Below are positions 61,762-64,000 of a stretch of DNA of 64,000 nucleotides, one piece after another. Each line of letters starts with the position of its first letter. Positions within the stretch are counted from its first letter, which is position 1. Under the pieces are notes generated by a model. That model made no database searches and had not been told where the DNA came from. It saw only the letters and a program-made list of their open reading frames with translations. A program made the translations under genes and the position numbers. The DNA comes from Odiellus spinosus (taxonomy: Eukaryota > Arthropoda > Arachnida > Opiliones > Phalangiidae): NCBI GenBank assembly GCA_963920705.1, contig OY987236.1, positions 7,240,190-7,304,189 on the forward strand, given 5' to 3'.

Positions 61762-63169
61762 TTACGGTTTTTTAGAAAATTTAATTATTCGCTGTTAATA
61801 ATTTTTGATCCCCCTTTTTCCCTCGCCCAAAATAAGCACCCCTTTCACTTATATTTCATTTATGTAGTGTTAATACTATTTAGAAGAAAAAAAACTCGTT
61901 AGGTTTAATTTTCGATTTACAAAACAAAACAAAAAAATCTACGTATTTTTTTTTTTTCGCGAGAGCCGACCCTTTATGCCTATTTTATTTTTCACGAGTT
62001 CCGTAAATTCGCTTAAACCGTTAAAATGTCAAAAAACCCTATAAAAATCTACATATGCGCAAATTTTTCTCTTACAAGAAGTCAGTTTTTAAAAAATTTT
62101 GAAAAATCGAGATAAACTCGTCCCTCATTTTTTTATCTTAGAAAATTAAAAATTTCTTAATGGAAAATCATAAATGTCAATTAGTAACTTAAATAGCAAA
62201 ACCTAGTTTAATTTATCATTACGCTTCAATTATATCAAAAAAAAATTAAAGAGTACTGATAATTTAATGTTACGCTTAAAAAAAAGGGTTAAATAGTTAA
62301 GAGATATTTGAGGAAAAGTTTTAAATTTCAGAATAATTTTGGTTTAATTTTTTTTTTCAGAAAATAAACAAATACAACTGTCCCTAATTTTAAAAGAAAA
62401 ATAATAAATACTCAGCGAATAAACGCTGAAATTGTCAAAGGCATAAAACCCTAGTTTAATGCGAATTACTTCTGTTAATTAAAATTAATTTAATTTTAAT
62501 ATAAATAATTATCTACACAGTCCCATTGAACTCCCTGATTACAACATTACGTAAAGAAACTTTAGGTTTTAGATAAAAAAGAAAATTCTTTAAATATAAA
62601 AATGTATTAAAGAATTTAACTTACATAAAAAAATTAAAACAACATAAATTATCCAAAAAGAAAAAAAAATAAACCGTAATCTTTGTGTGGGAATTTTTGC
62701 GCTTAACAACTATTTAAAAACAAGACGAAACAATTGGGGTCGCTCTTTAAAAAAAAATCAGAGCGCTATATATTAAAATATAAAAAACAAGAAGGTAGCG
62801 TTTTATGTGGCCTTGATTAACTAATTTGTGTAAAATGTCTCTAATATTATTAACGATAAAAATGATAAAATGGGCGTAAATATATACACGAAACAAAACT
62901 GTTAATATTATAGTCTTACCCGCTTTACGATATTTAAAGAAAAAATATATTTCATTTAGTGAATTATAAAATTTGTACGGCGGAATTAGCGGAAAATTTA
63001 AATATTGAATCTGAAAAGAAAAAAAAAATGGAAAATATTGAAAAAGAAACTAAATAAACTCTCGTGCCCATAATGTACAGTGACGTTTTTTCGAGGATAT
63101 ATAAAACTTTTTCTTTTGCGAGTGTCATAGTAAGAAAAAATAGTGTTGAGATCGGTTTTGGTTGCCGAT
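61762..63169. other. 3' UTR and downstream region of KCMF1
   Basis: A very AT-rich region with several AATAAA motifs (62,363-62,368, 62,403-62,408 and 62,418-62,423) that could end the KCMF1 transcript. No further gene seen. Confidence 0.5.
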
Positions 63170-63880
63170 ATTGAGGTTTTTATCGACATGGGGGTTTCGC
63201 GTCAAAATAACTGATATTCTAAGATAGATGGCACTTGATAATGGCTAGTTTTTCGGCGCCAAATTTCAATCCAAAAACTAAGTGTCAAAACCTCCAAAAA
63301 ATGTATAAAGTTTGATTTATCAATTTTTGTTATATTGGTTCAAATATCATCTTAATAACCAATGTTCTCTAAGATGGAATTTGAAACGTGTTTTCGACGC
63401 CAAAATTTGAATTTTGTGCATAATTTTTCTCATCAGAAATTCTTAAAATGTGGATGTCAAAATCCAAAAAGTTTAAATTTAAACTTATGAATTAAAATCT
63501 CATCAAAAAGACGATATTCTTAAACGAAACGTCATGGTTGTTTACTCCAAAATTGTAATTTTTCATCAAAAACCTTTAAGAAAGTGACGTCAAAATCCAA
63601 AATTGGTTTTGATTTATCAATTTTTTTCATATTGGTTAAAATATCGTAAAAAACGATATTCAAAGATAGAATATCGTCCAAATAACCGATATCCTAAGAT
63701 AAATGGGGTTTGTGATGTCAGTTTACGCAAAATTCAAATTTACTGTTAAAACTTCAAATTTTGCTCTAAAAACCAAAAAAACATTTGATTTTATTAATTT
63801 TTTGTCATATCGGATAAAATATCAGTAGCGATTAAACCTTGATATCGTTTAAATTACAATATCGGCCAACACTAATTTTT
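63170..63880. repeat. Diverged tandem repeat with CGATATT motifs
   Basis: Phrases recur in the same order: GTCAAAAYCYCCAAAA, TTTGATTTATCAATTTTT, then ATATYGGTTMAAATATC and an AAGATAGATGG-like block. TTTGATTTATCAATTTTT-like copies lie near 63,313, 63,608 and 63,784. The spacing is irregular (about 130-300 bp), so the array is old or rearranged. A run of T follows at about 63,876-63,894. Confidence 0.55.
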
Positions 63881-64000
63881 TTTTTTTTTTTTTTCGAGTG
63901 GTTTAATTTTTTCTCTTCAGAAGTTAAAATAAGATTTATTTTCAAAAAACTTCCTCACCTTTCAAGTTTGTTTAAAAGACTTTATTTTCAAGGTCTGTAT

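Overview
The window is AT-rich eukaryotic DNA, most likely from an invertebrate animal. The genes are split by short introns (mostly 50-250 bp) with standard GT-AG sites. The proteins have clear animal relatives: FAHD1, ADPRS/ARH3 (two copies), SERAC1, QDPR and KCMF1. One KCMF1 intron looks like a minor-spliceosome AT-AC intron, which argues against lineages that have lost that machinery, such as nematodes. I cannot name the species.

Layout. 1-630 is the end of a perfect 14-bp satellite. From 631 to about 38,460 I find no convincing gene. This long stretch holds mobile-element fragments, hairpins, a 28-bp tandem array (about 14.4-15.0 kb), a 135-bp duplication (15.6 kb), and GC-richer islands that often carry GAGAG tracts. 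At 38,598-38,926 there is an intact SINE with a poly(A) tail and a perfect 13-bp target duplication. Its first bases resemble 7SL RNA/Alu.

Genes start at 39.3 kb: FAHD1 (+), a cysteine-rich single-pass membrane protein (+), two tandem ADPRS copies (-), SERAC1 (+), QDPR (-) and KCMF1 (+). Exon joins were worked out by hand; every join keeps frame and ends at one stop codon. Between the second ADPRS copy and SERAC1 lies a 3.6-kb foldback transposon (46,461-50,064). It has nearly identical terminal arms, 15 copies of a roughly 200-bp subrepeat (11 in one direction, 4 in the other) and 9-bp target duplications that match at 8 of 9 positions.

The genes are housekeeping metabolic, mitochondrial and stress-response functions: acylpyruvate hydrolysis, ADP-ribose removal, phospholipid remodelling, tetrahydrobiopterin recycling and ubiquitin ligation. 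Nothing suggests one shared pathway. A dispersed family of hairpin-forming small transposons (ends AAGGGAGAATGC, apparent TA target) occurs at least six times, including two copies inside KCMF1 introns. One copy contains a second, nested element with its own target duplication.

The most noteworthy items are the foldback element, the AT-AC intron, the 7SL-like SINE, the nested small transposon, and the expanded C-terminal tail of KCMF1.
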